A stretch of 64,000 nt of DNA from Kocuria marina (GCA_014652975.1 BMZV01000001.1:806001-870000), one strand, 5' to 3'. Counted from the first letter of the stretch, positions 55,130-64,000 are shown. Notes: generated from the sequence alone by a model not told the origin. Numbers and translations are program-made.

Positions 55130-57487
55130 TCAGCCGGCCGGGTCGATCAGTGGGCGGATCACCACGTCCGCTTCCGCGGCCGACTCCGGTCCGGCGGAGG
55201 CGGGCTCACCCCGCCACCACGCCGTGAACTCCCGGGCGGTGAACACCGGCTTGCCCCACTTCGCGGCGTTCTTGGCCTTGTTCGACTGCGAGCCGTCCTC
55301 CGCGGTGACCAGGACGTCGCAGCGGGTCTTGGTCACGTTGGCCACCGGCTGCAGCCCACGCTCCACGGCCATGTCCTCGAGGTCCTCCCGGTAGACCTCC
55401 CGCCCGTCGGGGCCGATCACCGTTCCGGTGAAACAGATCCGCGCACCCGGCACCAGGACGGCCTCGATCCCCTGAGCCGCATCGGCCGACCCGTCCAGGA
55501 TGTATTCACCCGTGTGCTCCTCCACGGCGCGCACCACCGCGAGGCTCTGCGCGGAGAGCCGCCCGCGCTCCCCGGCCTCCCGCAACTTCTCGGCGAGTAC
55601 CGCACCCGGGTGCCCCGCGGTGTCCGCACTGCACCGCACGGTGAACCCGGTGACGCCGTCCGGCCGGGGCATGAGATAGCCCGACCGGTCCTGCGCTTCG
55701 GGGAACGGATCGGCCAGTCCCTCCGTGACGCCCGACGAAGCCGCGATCTCACGCACCGCGCGGGCCCGTTCGAGCGCCGTCGCCGCCCCGAGACCGCGGC
55801 GCTGCTGGGCGGAGACCCGCCCCGCGGCGACGTCGTATCCCAGGGGCATGTGCGTGACGTACCCCGTGCGTTTGAGCTCGTGATCGAGGTACCCGAGCTG
55901 GCGGTCGATGTCCGCGCCCACGGGGACGCGACCCGCGAGGTGCGGGGCGAGCGCGGCCCACGCGTCCGTGAGCAGGGGCGCGAGCTGGACCTGGCCCGCG
56001 GTGATCCCGCATGCGCTGCGCGCGTCCCCCATGTCCCGCGTGGGGTTGACCAGGGTGCTCAGCTCCAGGCCGTCGTCCGTGATCAGGGCGAGCTCCACGG
56101 GCCGGGGCCGCCAGCGCTCACCCACGTCCCCCACGCTGCAGATGCCCAGGTACACGTTGCCCTTGCTCGTGTCCGCGTCCCGGGACCCCGAGCGCAGGAA
56201 GCGGCGAATGCGCTGATCGACCTTGAGATCGCGCGGCAACACGTTGCGCCGCAGCACGAGCCCCTCCAAGGACGTGCAGCGACTCAACGCCACGTACAAC
56301 TGGCCGTCGGCGAACGTGCCCCCGGTCAGGTCCACCACCACATTGTCGAGCGTCTGCCCCTGGCTCTTGTGGATGGTCACCGCCCACGCGAGGCGGAACG
56401 GCAGTTGCGTGTACGTCCCGATCACGTCGTGGCGCAGCGTTCCGTGTTCGACGGCGGGCCGCGTCACCTCCCACAGGTTGGGTTCGACCTTGGCCAGGTG
56501 ACCGTCGGGGAGCTCGATGTACACGATGAGCTCGCCGTCCTCCCAGAAGTGCTCGGCCACCTTGGCGATCGTGCCGTTGACCCACCGGTCGGAGGGATCG
56601 TTGGTGAGCATCATGACCTGCGCGCCGCGTTTGAACACGAGCTCCCGGTCCACGGGGATCTCGAACCCGTCCAGCTGCCCCGTGAGGATCGCGGAGTGGT
56701 GCACGGCCGGCTCGGGGATCTGCTCGAGCATCCCGCGGTTGCGGGACGTGGCCATCCGGTTGGTCGTGGTCAGGGTCAGCCAGAACTCGTCGATGGGCGG
56801 GGTGAAGTCCGGGTCGGTGCGGGCGTTGAGCTCCCGGCGGGCCTCCTCGAGCAGCGCACCCTCCCGCACGGCATTGAGGATGTCCACGAGACGGTCGTCT
56901 CCGAGCTGACGGAACACTGTGGTCAGTTCCACCGTGGCGAAGTCGTCCCGGTGGTAGGTGTCCGCGGAGAAGAAGTACGGGGTGGAGTAGCGGGTCGCGA
57001 AGTACTCGCGTTCGTGATCGGTGACCACGGGCGGCAACTGGTAGAGGTCCCCCACCAACACCAGCTGCACACCGCCGTACTTGCGCCCGGGTTTGGGACC
57101 GAAACGTTCCAGGGCGGCCACGAGGCAGTCGAAAAGATCCGCCCGGACCATGGACGCCTCGTCCACGATCAGCGTGTGCAACTCGCGCAGGGTGGCCGCG
57201 AACCGGCCGGGGTAGTACCGCCCGCGCCGCACCTCCTCCGGGGACATCCCCGGGGCCAACGAGAGCAACCGGTGGATCGTGTACCCGCCCACGTTCAACG
57301 CCGCGATACCCGTGGGTGCCACGACCACCACGTTGCGCCGGGTGTGGGCCATGAACTCCCGGATCAGGGTGGACTTACCGGTCCCGGCCTTGCCCGTGAG
57401 GAACACGCTCTCCCCGTGGTGCAGCCGCTGCAGGGCCTCCCGGAACTCGCCGGTGAGAACCAGCTCGGAGGGATTGGTCGCGTTCAC
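55130..57487 (-). CDS. PIF1/RecD-like helicase fused to an exonuclease-like domain and a BRCT domain
   Basis: A 785-residue fusion. The helicase part (about 1-440) has Walker A FLTGKAGTGKSTLI, VVAPTGIAALNVGG, the Walker B-type LIVDEASMVRADLF, LVLVGDLYQLPPV, and AVTIHKSQGQTLDNVVVDL plus YVALSRCTSLEGL near its end. Residues about 475-560 look like a DnaQ-type exonuclease fold (PVELALITDDGLELSTLVNP) but lack the DxE catalytic pair. Residues about 685-765 form a BRCT domain (GARICFTGTVIGPDGREVYR, TKTRCDVLVTAEDGSQSNKA, KWGKPVFTAREF). BRCT placement suggests a DNA-repair role. It stands alone. Confidence 0.87.
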   Translation of the reverse strand: MNATNPSELVLTGEFREALQRLHHGESVFLTGKAGTGKSTLIREFMAHTRRNVVVVAPTGIAALNVGGYTIHRLLSLAPGMSPEEVRRGRYYPGRFAATLRELHTLIVDEASMVRADLFDCLVAALERFGPKPGRKYGGVQLVLVGDLYQLPPVVTDHEREYFATRYSTPYFFSADTYHRDDFATVELTTVFRQLGDDRLVDILNAVREGALLEEARRELNARTDPDFTPPIDEFWLTLTTTNRMATSRNRGMLEQIPEPAVHHSAILTGQLDGFEIPVDRELVFKRGAQVMMLTNDPSDRWVNGTIAKVAEHFWEDGELIVYIELPDGHLAKVEPNLWEVTRPAVEHGTLRHDVIGTYTQLPFRLAWAVTIHKSQGQTLDNVVVDLTGGTFADGQLYVALSRCTSLEGLVLRRNVLPRDLKVDQRIRRFLRSGSRDADTSKGNVYLGICSVGDVGERWRPRPVELALITDDGLELSTLVNPTRDMGDARSACGITAGQVQLAPLLTDAWAALAPHLAGRVPVGADIDRQLGYLDHELKRTGYVTHMPLGYDVAAGRVSAQQRRGLGAATALERARAVREIAASSGVTEGLADPFPEAQDRSGYLMPRPDGVTGFTVRCSADTAGHPGAVLAEKLREAGERGRLSAQSLAVVRAVEEHTGEYILDGSADAAQGIEAVLVPGARICFTGTVIGPDGREVYREDLEDMAVERGLQPVANVTKTRCDVLVTAEDGSQSNKAKNAAKWGKPVFTAREFTAWWRGEPASAGPESAAEADVVIRPLIDPAG

Positions 57488-57650
57488 CCGGGCATATCCT
57501 TTCCATGCGGCGGTGCACGTGTGACCCTACCGCGCCCACCGCGGGGTCCGGCCTCCCCCGCCCTGAATGAGGCTGACCAGCGGCCCCCACCATCAGCAAC
57601 ACCCACCACCGGCCACATCCACCACCCGCGAGTCCGAGGACAGTCCACCC

Positions 57651-58800
57651 GTGAGCACCCAGCACACATCCCATTCCCACGACCCCGGGACGGATGTGCT
57701 CGCCGTGGACTTCGCGGCACGGATCACCGCCGCCGTGGTGGCCACCGGCGGAACGGTTGCCGAAGCAGTCCGCTACGGTCGCGAGATCCTCTCCCGGGCC
57801 GGCGTCGAACACTCGGACCTGGACGCCAGCTACGGCGCGGTGGGCATCAACTGGCTGGACCCGGACGGGTGGCCCCGGTTGCGGATGGAACGCGTGGATT
57901 CCTAGGGATTCGACTACGGTGTGCTGACCCGCGCGAGCAATATCGCCGCCGGCGTCCTGGCCACCGCGGCCGCCGCGGCCATGCGGCTGCTCGATCCGGA
58001 CGTGGACCCCGCGTCCGTGGTGATCTCGATCATCATCAACATGATGGCCGGGATGGCCTCCACGAGTGCCGTGCAGGACACCATCACGGGCCACTACATG
58101 CACGGACTCGGGCGGATCTACGAGGGTCTCGCCACCACGGCCGGTCTTGTGGTGGGCGTGCGGCCGGGCGCGGGGTTATTCACCACGCTGGGTGTTCCGC
58201 TGCCCGTGACCAATGACGTCAGACTGGCGAGCATCCCCCCCTGTGGCTCATGCTCATTGCCGCCGCCTTCGTGGCTGTGGGCAACGGGATCATCCTGCAG
58301 TCCCCCGCGTGCGTCGTCTTCCCCACCGCGACGCTCGCCATGCTCGTCTACGCCGTCTACGCGGCGCAGTCCACGGGCGAGGGCGCGGATGCGTGGGCCC
58401 GCGGGGCCGCGGCGTTCACCGCCGGTATCGGCACCGCGATCCTCCCCCGCTGGGTCAAGGCACCCTCGTCCGCGATGTCCATCACGTCCTTCCTGGTGCT
58501 TCTGCCCGGGGCCCTGCTGTACCAGGGCATTTGGGGTCCTCTCTGTCCGGCGGGCAGGCCCTGTACTACCTGTCGTCGACGTTCATCGCTGCCCTGAGCC
58601 TCGCAGCCGGACTCATAGTCGGTCAGTACGTGGGGGTCGTGGTCGTGAACGCGCTCAAGGTGGTGCGTAACCGCATCTTCACTCCGGTGTTCTCGTCCCT
58701 CGCGTCCAACCACCCTTTGACGCGCCGCGGCGGGGCCACCTCCAATGCCACGGACTCGACGGCCGTGGGGGACGACGGCAACCGCGACGGCACACGGTAG
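57651..58800 (+). pseudogene. Threonine/serine exporter (ThrE family) pseudogene
   Basis: Starts GTG 57651 (VSTQHTSHSHD) with the N-terminal DUF1212 piece DFAARITAAVVATGG ... YGREILSRAG, and reaches a TAG at 57903. Homology resumes in the same frame with TRASNIAAGVLATAAAAAMR and ASTSAVQDTITGHYMHGLGR, but roughly 100-150 residues of membrane helices are missing in between. Two later frameshifts, one at the C7 run near 58230 and one at GGGG near 58532, would each be repaired by one added base. They lead into LMLIAAAFVAVGNGIILQS and SGGQALYYLSSTFIAALSLA. With a stop, an internal deletion and two shifts, it is not functional. Confidence 0.82.
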
Positions 58801-58995
58801 CAGGCATCCCGAGCGTTCGACCCCTCGCTCCGACGGCGTCGGCGACGGCGCGCGGCAAGCCGGGCCCGCCGACACGCTCCCGCACCCCGATGGTCTCCTG
58901 GCATCCCCGGGGAACGGGACCCCGCTCGGTGGACCGACCTGCTCCCTGCTGGGTGAAGCATCCCGTCGCACTTATGGTCATAACGACTTTAGCAA

Positions 58996-59018
58996 GTTAG
59001 AGTCATCTTGACACTAAC
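58996..59018 (+). promoter_or_regulatory. NrtR-type operator palindrome
   Basis: A 23-bp near-perfect palindrome: arms GTTAGAGTCA and TGACACTAAC around a TCT centre, with one mismatched pair. A weaker related element, GTCATAACGAC, lies about 20 bases upstream. TTGACA within the right arm may be part of a promoter. It sits 40 bases before nrtR, heading the NAD-synthesis operon, so self-regulation by NrtR is the natural reading. Confidence 0.7.
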
Positions 59019-59057
59019 GATCCGGCCCCGCGGGGCGTCGAAGACCGGGGAGCCGCC

Positions 59058-59765
59058 ATGACCGATCAGCGCGTGCTGCTGGCCGTGTCCACGGTGATCT
59101 TCACGGTCCGCCCCACGGGCGAGAACAGTGCCCACGAGCTGTGGTTACCCCTGGTCCGCCGGATTCGCGATCCCTACCGCGGCATGTGGGCTTTGCCGGG
59201 CGGTCCATTGCGATCCACTGAAGATCTCGAGGACTCCGCCCTGCGCAGCCTCACCCTGACCACCGGGTTGGCCCCCACCCACCTGGAACAACTGGCCACG
59301 TTCGGCGGACTGACCCGCTCCGCCGGGGCCGAAGAACGCCAGGTCACCGTGGTCTACTGGGCCTCCCTCCCGCCGCACGAGGCCGCGATGGGCGAGAACG
59401 ACCTCAACGTCACGTGGCTGCGCGTCACCGACCTGCCGGACCTCGCGTTCGACCACTCACTCATCGTGGCCCACGCCCTGGAACACCTGCGCGGTCGCAT
59501 CGCCGAGCCAACCGTGGCCCGGGCGTTCCTGCCGGAGACGTTCACGATCGCGGCCCTGCGCGAGGTGCACGAAGCCATCATCAGCAAAGCCCTGGATCCC
59601 CCCAATTTCCGGCGCCACGTCCTGTCCTCCGGCCAGCTCCGAGACACCGGCGAGCGCCTCGCCGGCGCCCGGCACCGCCCTCCCACGCTGTACCGCTTCG
59701 CGGCGGCCGAACCGCCCGGACTCTTCCGCCCATCCCCGTCAGACCGTACCGAGGAGACCCCATGA
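59058..59765 (+). CDS. nrtR: NrtR-type Nudix regulator of NAD synthesis
   Basis: A 235-residue fusion of a Nudix domain (about 1-140) and a C-terminal winged helix (about 150-220, with LPETFTIAALREVHEAIISK). The Nudix box reads GGPLRSTEDLEDSALRSLTL, so the REUXEE glutamates needed for catalysis are lost, as in NrtR repressors that sense ADP-ribose or NAD-related ligands rather than hydrolyse them. A palindromic operator lies upstream. Its stop overlaps the nadA ATG, tying regulator and enzymes into one operon. Confidence 0.88.
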   Translation: MTDQRVLLAVSTVIFTVRPTGENSAHELWLPLVRRIRDPYRGMWALPGGPLRSTEDLEDSALRSLTLTTGLAPTHLEQLATFGGLTRSAGAEERQVTVVYWASLPPHEAAMGENDLNVTWLRVTDLPDLAFDHSLIVAHALEHLRGRIAEPTVARAFLPETFTIAALREVHEAIISKALDPPNFRRHVLSSGQLRDTGERLAGARHRPPTLYRFAAAEPPGLFRPSPSDRTEETP

Positions 59766-61093
59766 CCTCCGTGGCCACCCGACTCACGCTGCTACCCACC
59801 CGCCCATCCGGCACCGCGGCGACCCTTGAGGGCGGTTCGTGCAACGCCGCTCTCACCCAGGACCCGTGGGAGTTCCCCGCCCCGCTCTCGGCGGGTTACG
59901 GCCCGGGTGCTTCCCAGGACGACGCCGCTCCGGCCGGCTCCCCCGCGCAGCCCACCATTCCGCAGCGCTACCGGGATGCCTCCCCCGAGGAACTGGACGC
60001 CATGATCACGACGGCCAAGAAGACTCTGGGTGAGCGCGCCGTCGTCATGGGGCACTTCTACCAGCGGGACGAAGTGGTCAAGCACGCGGACTTCATCGGT
60101 GATTCGTTCCAGCTCGCGCAGCAGGCCAAGGCGCACCCGGAGGCGGAAGCCATCGTGTTCTGCGGTGTGCACTTCATGGCCGAGACGGCGGACATCCTCT
60201 CCCGGGGCGGCCAGTCCGTGATCCTTCCCAATCCCGCTGCGGGGTGCTCCATGGCGGACATGGCGGACGCGGATTCCGTGGAGGAGTGCTGGGCGGATCT
60301 CATGGATATGTTCGGCCCCCACGCCACGGACGCCCACGGCCGGACGATCATGGGCGAGGACGGCGAGCCGCTCGCCTCCGTGATCCCCGTGACCTACATG
60401 AACTCGTCCGCCGCGCTCAAGGCGTTCTGCGGTCGCAACGGCGGAATCGTGTGCACGTCCTCGAACGCGCGGACCGTGCTGGACTGGGCCTTCGGCCGCG
60501 GCCAGCGCGTGCTGTTCTTCCCGGACCAGCACCTGGGTCGCAACACCGCCAAGGCCATGGGTGTGCCGCTGGAGCACATGCCCCTGTGGGATCCCCGCAG
60601 GGAGCTGGGTGGCAACACCGCGCAGGTCCTCCAGGATTCCCGCGTGATCCTGTGGCACGGCTTCTGCTCCGTCCACAAGCGCTTCACGGTGGGCCAGATC
60701 GAGAAGGCCCGCGCGGAACACCCCGGCTGCACCGTGATCGTGCACCCCGAGTCCCCCATGGAGGTCGTGGACGCCGCCGATTCCTCGGGCTCCACCGACC
60801 ACATCCGCAAGGCCGTGGAGGCCGCGGAGCCGGGGCAGACGTTCGCGATCGGTACCGAGATCAACATGGTCAACCGTTTGGCCGCGGAGCATCCCGAGCA
60901 CACGATCTTCTGCCTGGATCCCGTGATCTGCCCGTGCTCCACGATGTACCGCATCCACCCGGGCTACCTCGCGTGGGTCCTGGAGGAACTCGTGGCCGGT
61001 CGCGTGATCAATCAGGTGTCCGTGGCCGAAGACGTCGCACGGGAGGCGTCCGTGGCTCTCGAACGCATGCTCGCCGCCGTCCCGAGGGCGTGA
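59762..61093 (+). CDS. nadA: Quinolinate synthase NadA
   Basis: Joins iminoaspartate with dihydroxyacetone phosphate to make quinolinate, using a 4Fe-4S cluster. The 443-residue protein has VVMGHFYQRDEVVKHADFIG, IVFCGVHFMAET, GGIVCTSSNA and CLDPVICPCSTMYRIHP; the cluster cysteines are expected in these last segments. An unconserved N-terminal region of about 75 residues precedes the enzyme core. The ATG overlaps the nrtR stop, and nadB follows after three bases. Confidence 0.96.
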   Translation: MTSVATRLTLLPTRPSGTAATLEGGSCNAALTQDPWEFPAPLSAGYGPGASQDDAAPAGSPAQPTIPQRYRDASPEELDAMITTAKKTLGERAVVMGHFYQRDEVVKHADFIGDSFQLAQQAKAHPEAEAIVFCGVHFMAETADILSRGGQSVILPNPAAGCSMADMADADSVEECWADLMDMFGPHATDAHGRTIMGEDGEPLASVIPVTYMNSSAALKAFCGRNGGIVCTSSNARTVLDWAFGRGQRVLFFPDQHLGRNTAKAMGVPLEHMPLWDPRRELGGNTAQVLQDSRVILWHGFCSVHKRFTVGQIEKARAEHPGCTVIVHPESPMEVVDAADSSGSTDHIRKAVEAAEPGQTFAIGTEINMVNRLAAEHPEHTIFCLDPVICPCSTMYRIHPGYLAWVLEELVAGRVINQVSVAEDVAREASVALERMLAAVPRA

Positions 61094-61096
61094 GTC

Positions 61097-62875
61097 ATGA
61101 CTGACGTCCTGGTCATCGGCACCGGGGTCGCCGGTCTCAGCGCGGCCTTGTCCGCGGCGGGGGCCGGCGCCCGCGTCACCGTGGTCACCAAGGCCGCACT
61201 CACCCACACCGCGACCGATCGCGCCCAAGGTGGGATGGCCGCGATGACCGGCTCCCTCCCCGGCGGAAACCCCGCGGATTCGGTACGGCTGCACGTCCAG
61301 GACACCCTGGTGGCCGGTGCGGGCTTGTGTGATCCGCTGGTGGTGCACGGGGTCATCCGGGACTCCGCCGCGGCTGTTCGCGGCCTCACAGACCACGGCG
61401 TCGCCTTCGACCACGTGGCCGGTCCCGACTCCCCGTGGGTGCAGGGCCTGGAGGCTGCGCACAGCATCTCGCGCATCCTGCATGCCGGGGGCGACGCCAC
61501 GGGGCACGCGATCCAGGAGGCCCTGTCCGCCCGGTCACGCGAGATGGCCCACGGGGGACATATCCGTCTGCGCGAATACACCCTGGTCACGGACGTCATC
61601 GTGGTCGGTGACCGGGTCGTGGGCTGCACCGTCCGCCCGGTTCTCCACGGCGGAGAGCTGGGCGACGAGAAGTTCCTCCCCGCGGACCACGTGGTGCTCG
61701 CCACGGGCGGCGCGGGTCAGCTGTATCCGTGGACGACCAATCCCCAGGTGGCCACCGGGGACGGCATCGCACTGGCCCTGCGCGCTGGTGCCCAGGTGCG
61801 TGACCTGGAGTTCTTCCAATTCCACCCCACCGCAATGGCCGCTCCGGGTTCGTTCCTGATCTCCGAGGCGGTCCGCGGTGAGGGAGCGGTACTGCGCGAT
61901 CAGCACGGCCACCGCTTCATGACCGATGTGGACCCCCGCGCGGAACTCGCTCCCCGGGACGTGGTGGCGCGCGCGGTCTTCGCGGCGCGCACGGCATCCG
62001 ACGACGGCGCCGCATACCTGGACTGCTCCACGATCCCCGTCCCGCCCGGGCTGACCCGCGCCGAGTTCCTGGCCCGCCGGTTCCCGTCCATCCACGCCGA
62101 ACTCACGAGGCGAGGCATCGACTGGTCCACCGAGTGGGTCCCCGTGAGCCCCGCCGCGCACTACCTCATGGGTGGCATCGCCACCGATGCGCTGGGCCGC
62201 ACCACTGTTCCCGGACTGTGGGCCGCCGGGGAATGTGCCCGCACCGGCATGCACGGGGCCAACCGCCTGGCCTCGAATTCCCTGCTGGAAGCCACGGTCC
62301 TCGGCCGCAGGATCGGCGAACTGCTCGCCGGTCCGGGGGAACCCGCGGACGCGTCGCCCGTGGCCCTCTGCAGCGAACCGGAGCCGTGCGTGCTCGATGA
62401 GGCAACGGCCCACGTCCAGCCCCGCCTGGCAGACCGAAACGACCCGCTGCTCAGCACCAGGCCGTATGCCACGGGAAGGGAACCGTCCTCGACGGACTCG
62501 GCCGGCGCCGAACCGTTCTCCCGCGCTGGCCTGCAGCAAGCCATGTGGCAGGGCACCGGGGTGTTCCGCACCGCCGAGGGCCTCGAACGGGCGAAGGCGC
62601 GGCTGGAAGGCTGGCTCGCGGCGTCGTCGTCGGACGAGGAGGATACGGCGGCGGCCCCTGGAACCCTGGCTGAAGCGGAGGACCGGAACCTCCTGACCGT
62701 GGGGCACGCGCTCGTATGCGCCTCGTTGGCTCGCACCGAATCCCGCGGAGCCCATCAGCGCGTGGACCACCCGGCCACCGACCCCCGCCTGGCCACGAGC
62801 ACCGCATGGATCGCCTCCGGATCCGCAGCACCCACCCCCGAAAGGACAGACCATGCTGACTCGCTCAGCCGTTGA
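61097..62875 (+). CDS. nadB: L-aspartate oxidase NadB
   Basis: Oxidises L-aspartate to iminoaspartate for NadA. A 592-residue flavoprotein: FAD-binding VIGTGVAGLSAALSAAGAGA, the flavin loop THTATDRAQGGMAAM, LEFFQFHPTAM, SEAVRGEGAVLRD and NRLASNSLLEATVLGRRIG. The C-terminal helical domain is acidic with an Asp/Glu/Ser-rich insert near residue 515. Its end overlaps the nadC start by 23 bases. Confidence 0.96.
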   Translation: MTDVLVIGTGVAGLSAALSAAGAGARVTVVTKAALTHTATDRAQGGMAAMTGSLPGGNPADSVRLHVQDTLVAGAGLCDPLVVHGVIRDSAAAVRGLTDHGVAFDHVAGPDSPWVQGLEAAHSISRILHAGGDATGHAIQEALSARSREMAHGGHIRLREYTLVTDVIVVGDRVVGCTVRPVLHGGELGDEKFLPADHVVLATGGAGQLYPWTTNPQVATGDGIALALRAGAQVRDLEFFQFHPTAMAAPGSFLISEAVRGEGAVLRDQHGHRFMTDVDPRAELAPRDVVARAVFAARTASDDGAAYLDCSTIPVPPGLTRAEFLARRFPSIHAELTRRGIDWSTEWVPVSPAAHYLMGGIATDALGRTTVPGLWAAGECARTGMHGANRLASNSLLEATVLGRRIGELLAGPGEPADASPVALCSEPEPCVLDEATAHVQPRLADRNDPLLSTRPYATGREPSSTDSAGAEPFSRAGLQQAMWQGTGVFRTAEGLERAKARLEGWLAASSSDEEDTAAAPGTLAEAEDRNLLTVGHALVCASLARTESRGAHQRVDHPATDPRLATSTAWIASGSAAPTPERTDHADSLSR

Positions 62876-63752
62876 AGTCGTGATGTGTGCGAGCCTGGCC
62901 GAGGATGCGCCGTGGGGTGACATCACCTCTGAGCTCGTGATCGCTGCCGCGGCGACCGCCACCACCACGATCACCTCGCGGGAAGCAGGAATTTTCGCGG
63001 GAGAAGAGATCATCCGGACCGGCTTCGCCACGGCGGACCCGGGCCTGGAGGTCACGCTCCACGTATGCGATGGTGACCCGCTGCCCCCCGGAACCGCGAT
63101 CGCGACCATCACCGGCGCGGCGCGACCACTGCTGAGCGCCGAACGCAGCGTGCTGAACCTCGTGCAGCGGATGTCCGGGATCGCGACGCTCACCGCCCGG
63201 TACGTGGCCGAGGTCGAGAAGGCCGTGGCGGAGGTGGAACGCGCCAACAACCTGCCCGCCGGGACCATCACGCGCACCCGCGTGACCGACACCCGCAAGA
63301 CCACCCCCGGACTACGAGCGCTGGAGAAGCACGCGGTGACGTGCGGCGGCGGCCACAATCACCGATTCGGCCTCTCGGACGCCGTGATGCTCAAGGACAA
63401 CCACCTGGCCGTGCTCACCGCGGACGGTACCTCCGTGACCCACGCGCTGCGCGAACTGCGCAAGAAGCTGCCGCACACCACGCACATTGAGGTGGAGGTG
63501 GACCGGCTCGATCAGATCGAGGACGTCCTGGCCGGCGGGGTGGACACCATCATGCTGGACAACTTCGCCCACTCGGACCTGATCAGCGGCGTGGCCGTGG
63601 TGGACGGTCGCGCCATCGTGGAGGCGTCCGGTGGCATCACGCTGGAGACCATCGGCAGGGTGGCCTCCACCGGCGTGGACGTCATCTCCGTGGGCGCGCT
63701 CACCCATTCGGTGCGCGCATTGGACCTGGGTCTGGACGTGGCCGTGGACTAG
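62853..63752 (+). CDS. nadC: Nicotinate-nucleotide pyrophosphorylase (carboxylating) NadC
   Basis: Converts quinolinate and PRPP to nicotinate mononucleotide, the last step of the operon. A 299-residue protein with the family's signature core: VLNLVQRMSGIATLTARYV, RVTDTRKTTPGLRALEKHA, GGGHNHRFGLSDAVMLKDNH and the barrel end IVEASGGITLETIG. AGGACAG precedes the ATG within nadB. It overlaps the convergent cupin gene by four bases. Confidence 0.96.
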   Translation: MLTRSAVEVVMCASLAEDAPWGDITSELVIAAAATATTTITSREAGIFAGEEIIRTGFATADPGLEVTLHVCDGDPLPPGTAIATITGAARPLLSAERSVLNLVQRMSGIATLTARYVAEVEKAVAEVERANNLPAGTITRTRVTDTRKTTPGLRALEKHAVTCGGGHNHRFGLSDAVMLKDNHLAVLTADGTSVTHALRELRKKLPHTTHIEVEVDRLDQIEDVLAGGVDTIMLDNFAHSDLISGVAVVDGRAIVEASGGITLETIGRVASTGVDVISVGALTHSVRALDLGLDVAVD

Positions 63753-64000
63753 CCCTTGTTCACGAGCGTCAGCAGCACCACGGAGTCCTCGTGCGCGTGC
63801 AGGGAGTGACGCTGCTGCGGGATCACAGCATGCTGGGCAGGACCGAGCTGCACGGATTCGTCGCCGGCGACGAGCTCCACCCGGCCCGTGATCACCTGGA
63901 TCGTGGCCTCGCCCGGGTTCTCGTGTTCCTTGAGGTCCTGGCCCCCGGCCAGCGCGATCATGGTCTGCTGCAGCGTGTGCTCGCGGCCGCCGTTGAGGTG
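63749..64000 (-). CDS. Cupin-domain protein (partial, 5' end beyond the window)
   Basis: The last 83 codons of a small cupin. Visible barrel strands include HTLQQTMIALAGGQDLKEHE, ATIQVITGRVELVAGDESV and HAVIPQQRHSLHAHEDSVVL. A His/Glu pair in LKEHEN and the histidines in QRHSLHAHEDS are likely metal ligands. The frame is open to the window edge. Function is not defined; it may be a small regulatory or enzyme-type cupin. Confidence 0.85.
   Translation of the reverse strand, partial: HLNGGREHTLQQTMIALAGGQDLKEHENPGEATIQVITGRVELVAGDESVQLGPAQHAVIPQQRHSLHAHEDSVVLLTLVNKG

Noticed and set aside
55514-58216. A 900-codon plus-strand frame across the helicase and ThrE region
   Set aside because: It is antisense to a well-supported helicase gene with clear motifs and has shadow-type composition.

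Overview
This 64 kb window is chromosomal DNA from a high-GC actinobacterium. GTG and TTG starts, very short leaders, four-base ATGA/GTGA gene overlaps, a PdxST-type vitamin B6 pathway, CRP/GlxR-like DNA, PimE-like glycosyltransferases and an NrtR-nadABC operon together suggest the Micrococcaceae, with Kocuria the best guess. That genus call is inference from gene content and codon style, not a search result. No rRNA, tRNA, CRISPR array, insertion sequence or prophage was seen.

Layout. 0-9 kb: a possible partial gene, a MocR/PdxR regulator translationally coupled to an AAA ATPase, divergent pdxS-pdxT, then a Cys/Met-metabolism PLP enzyme with a polar amino-acid ABC transporter (binding lipoprotein, permease, ATPase). 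8.3-9.2 kb: a non-coding or decayed stretch that holds the remains of a TPM-domain gene next to its intact paralog. 9.3-14.5 kb: TPM protein, three universal stress proteins and a MATE exporter. 14.7-17.8 kb: a complete tripartite tricarboxylate transporter operon (C-B-A). 18-21 kb: aldehyde dehydrogenase and MFS exporter. 21-27 kb: a membrane protein of unknown function and three GT-C mannosyltransferase-like proteins (two PimE-like paralogs, one MptA/B-like), probably for lipomannan-type lipoglycan, then an Hsp15-like RNA-binding protein. 27.5-30 kb: aminobutyraldehyde-type dehydrogenase with a structured leader and a CRP-like box, then a double SnoaL-like protein. 30-31.6 kb: a 5'-truncated AztD-like zinc metallochaperone next to a patch of unusually low GC. 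31.6-38 kb: beta-hydroxyacid dehydrogenase, MaoC dehydratase divergent from a MarR regulator, lipoprotein, CsbD-like stress protein, MHS-type transporter, ABM-domain protein and BadF-type sugar kinase. 38-43.4 kb: glutaryl-CoA dehydrogenase coupled to a CoA transferase (glutarate use), an M20 amidohydrolase remnant, MFS protein coupled to a 2'-5' RNA ligase, and a phosphoesterase. 43.4-48.7 kb: L-serine dehydratase, secreted subtilase, frameshifted GH15 glucoamylase/trehalase. 49-57.5 kb: a 931-residue membrane protein, AbgT transporter, amino-acid permease, and a PIF1-like helicase fused to an exonuclease-like and a BRCT domain. 57.6-64 kb: a threonine/serine exporter pseudogene, then NrtR-nadA-nadB-nadC behind a clear palindromic operator, and a partial cupin gene.

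Common themes. Transport and catabolism modules are mostly compact and translationally coupled. The intact core alternates with decayed genes: the TPM remnant, AztD fragment, M20 remnant, ThrE pseudogene, GH15 frameshift and MaoC 5' frameshift. Several of these would be repaired by adding one base, often in a short G/C run, so base-calling error must be separated from real decay. Two regulatory circuits can be read directly from DNA: PdxR-like boxes in front of pdxST and a 23-bp NrtR-type palindrome in front of nrtR-nadABC. The least explained items are the AAA ATPase coupled to pdxR, the helicase-exonuclease-BRCT fusion, the structured leader of the 27.6 kb dehydrogenase and the low-GC patch near 31 kb.
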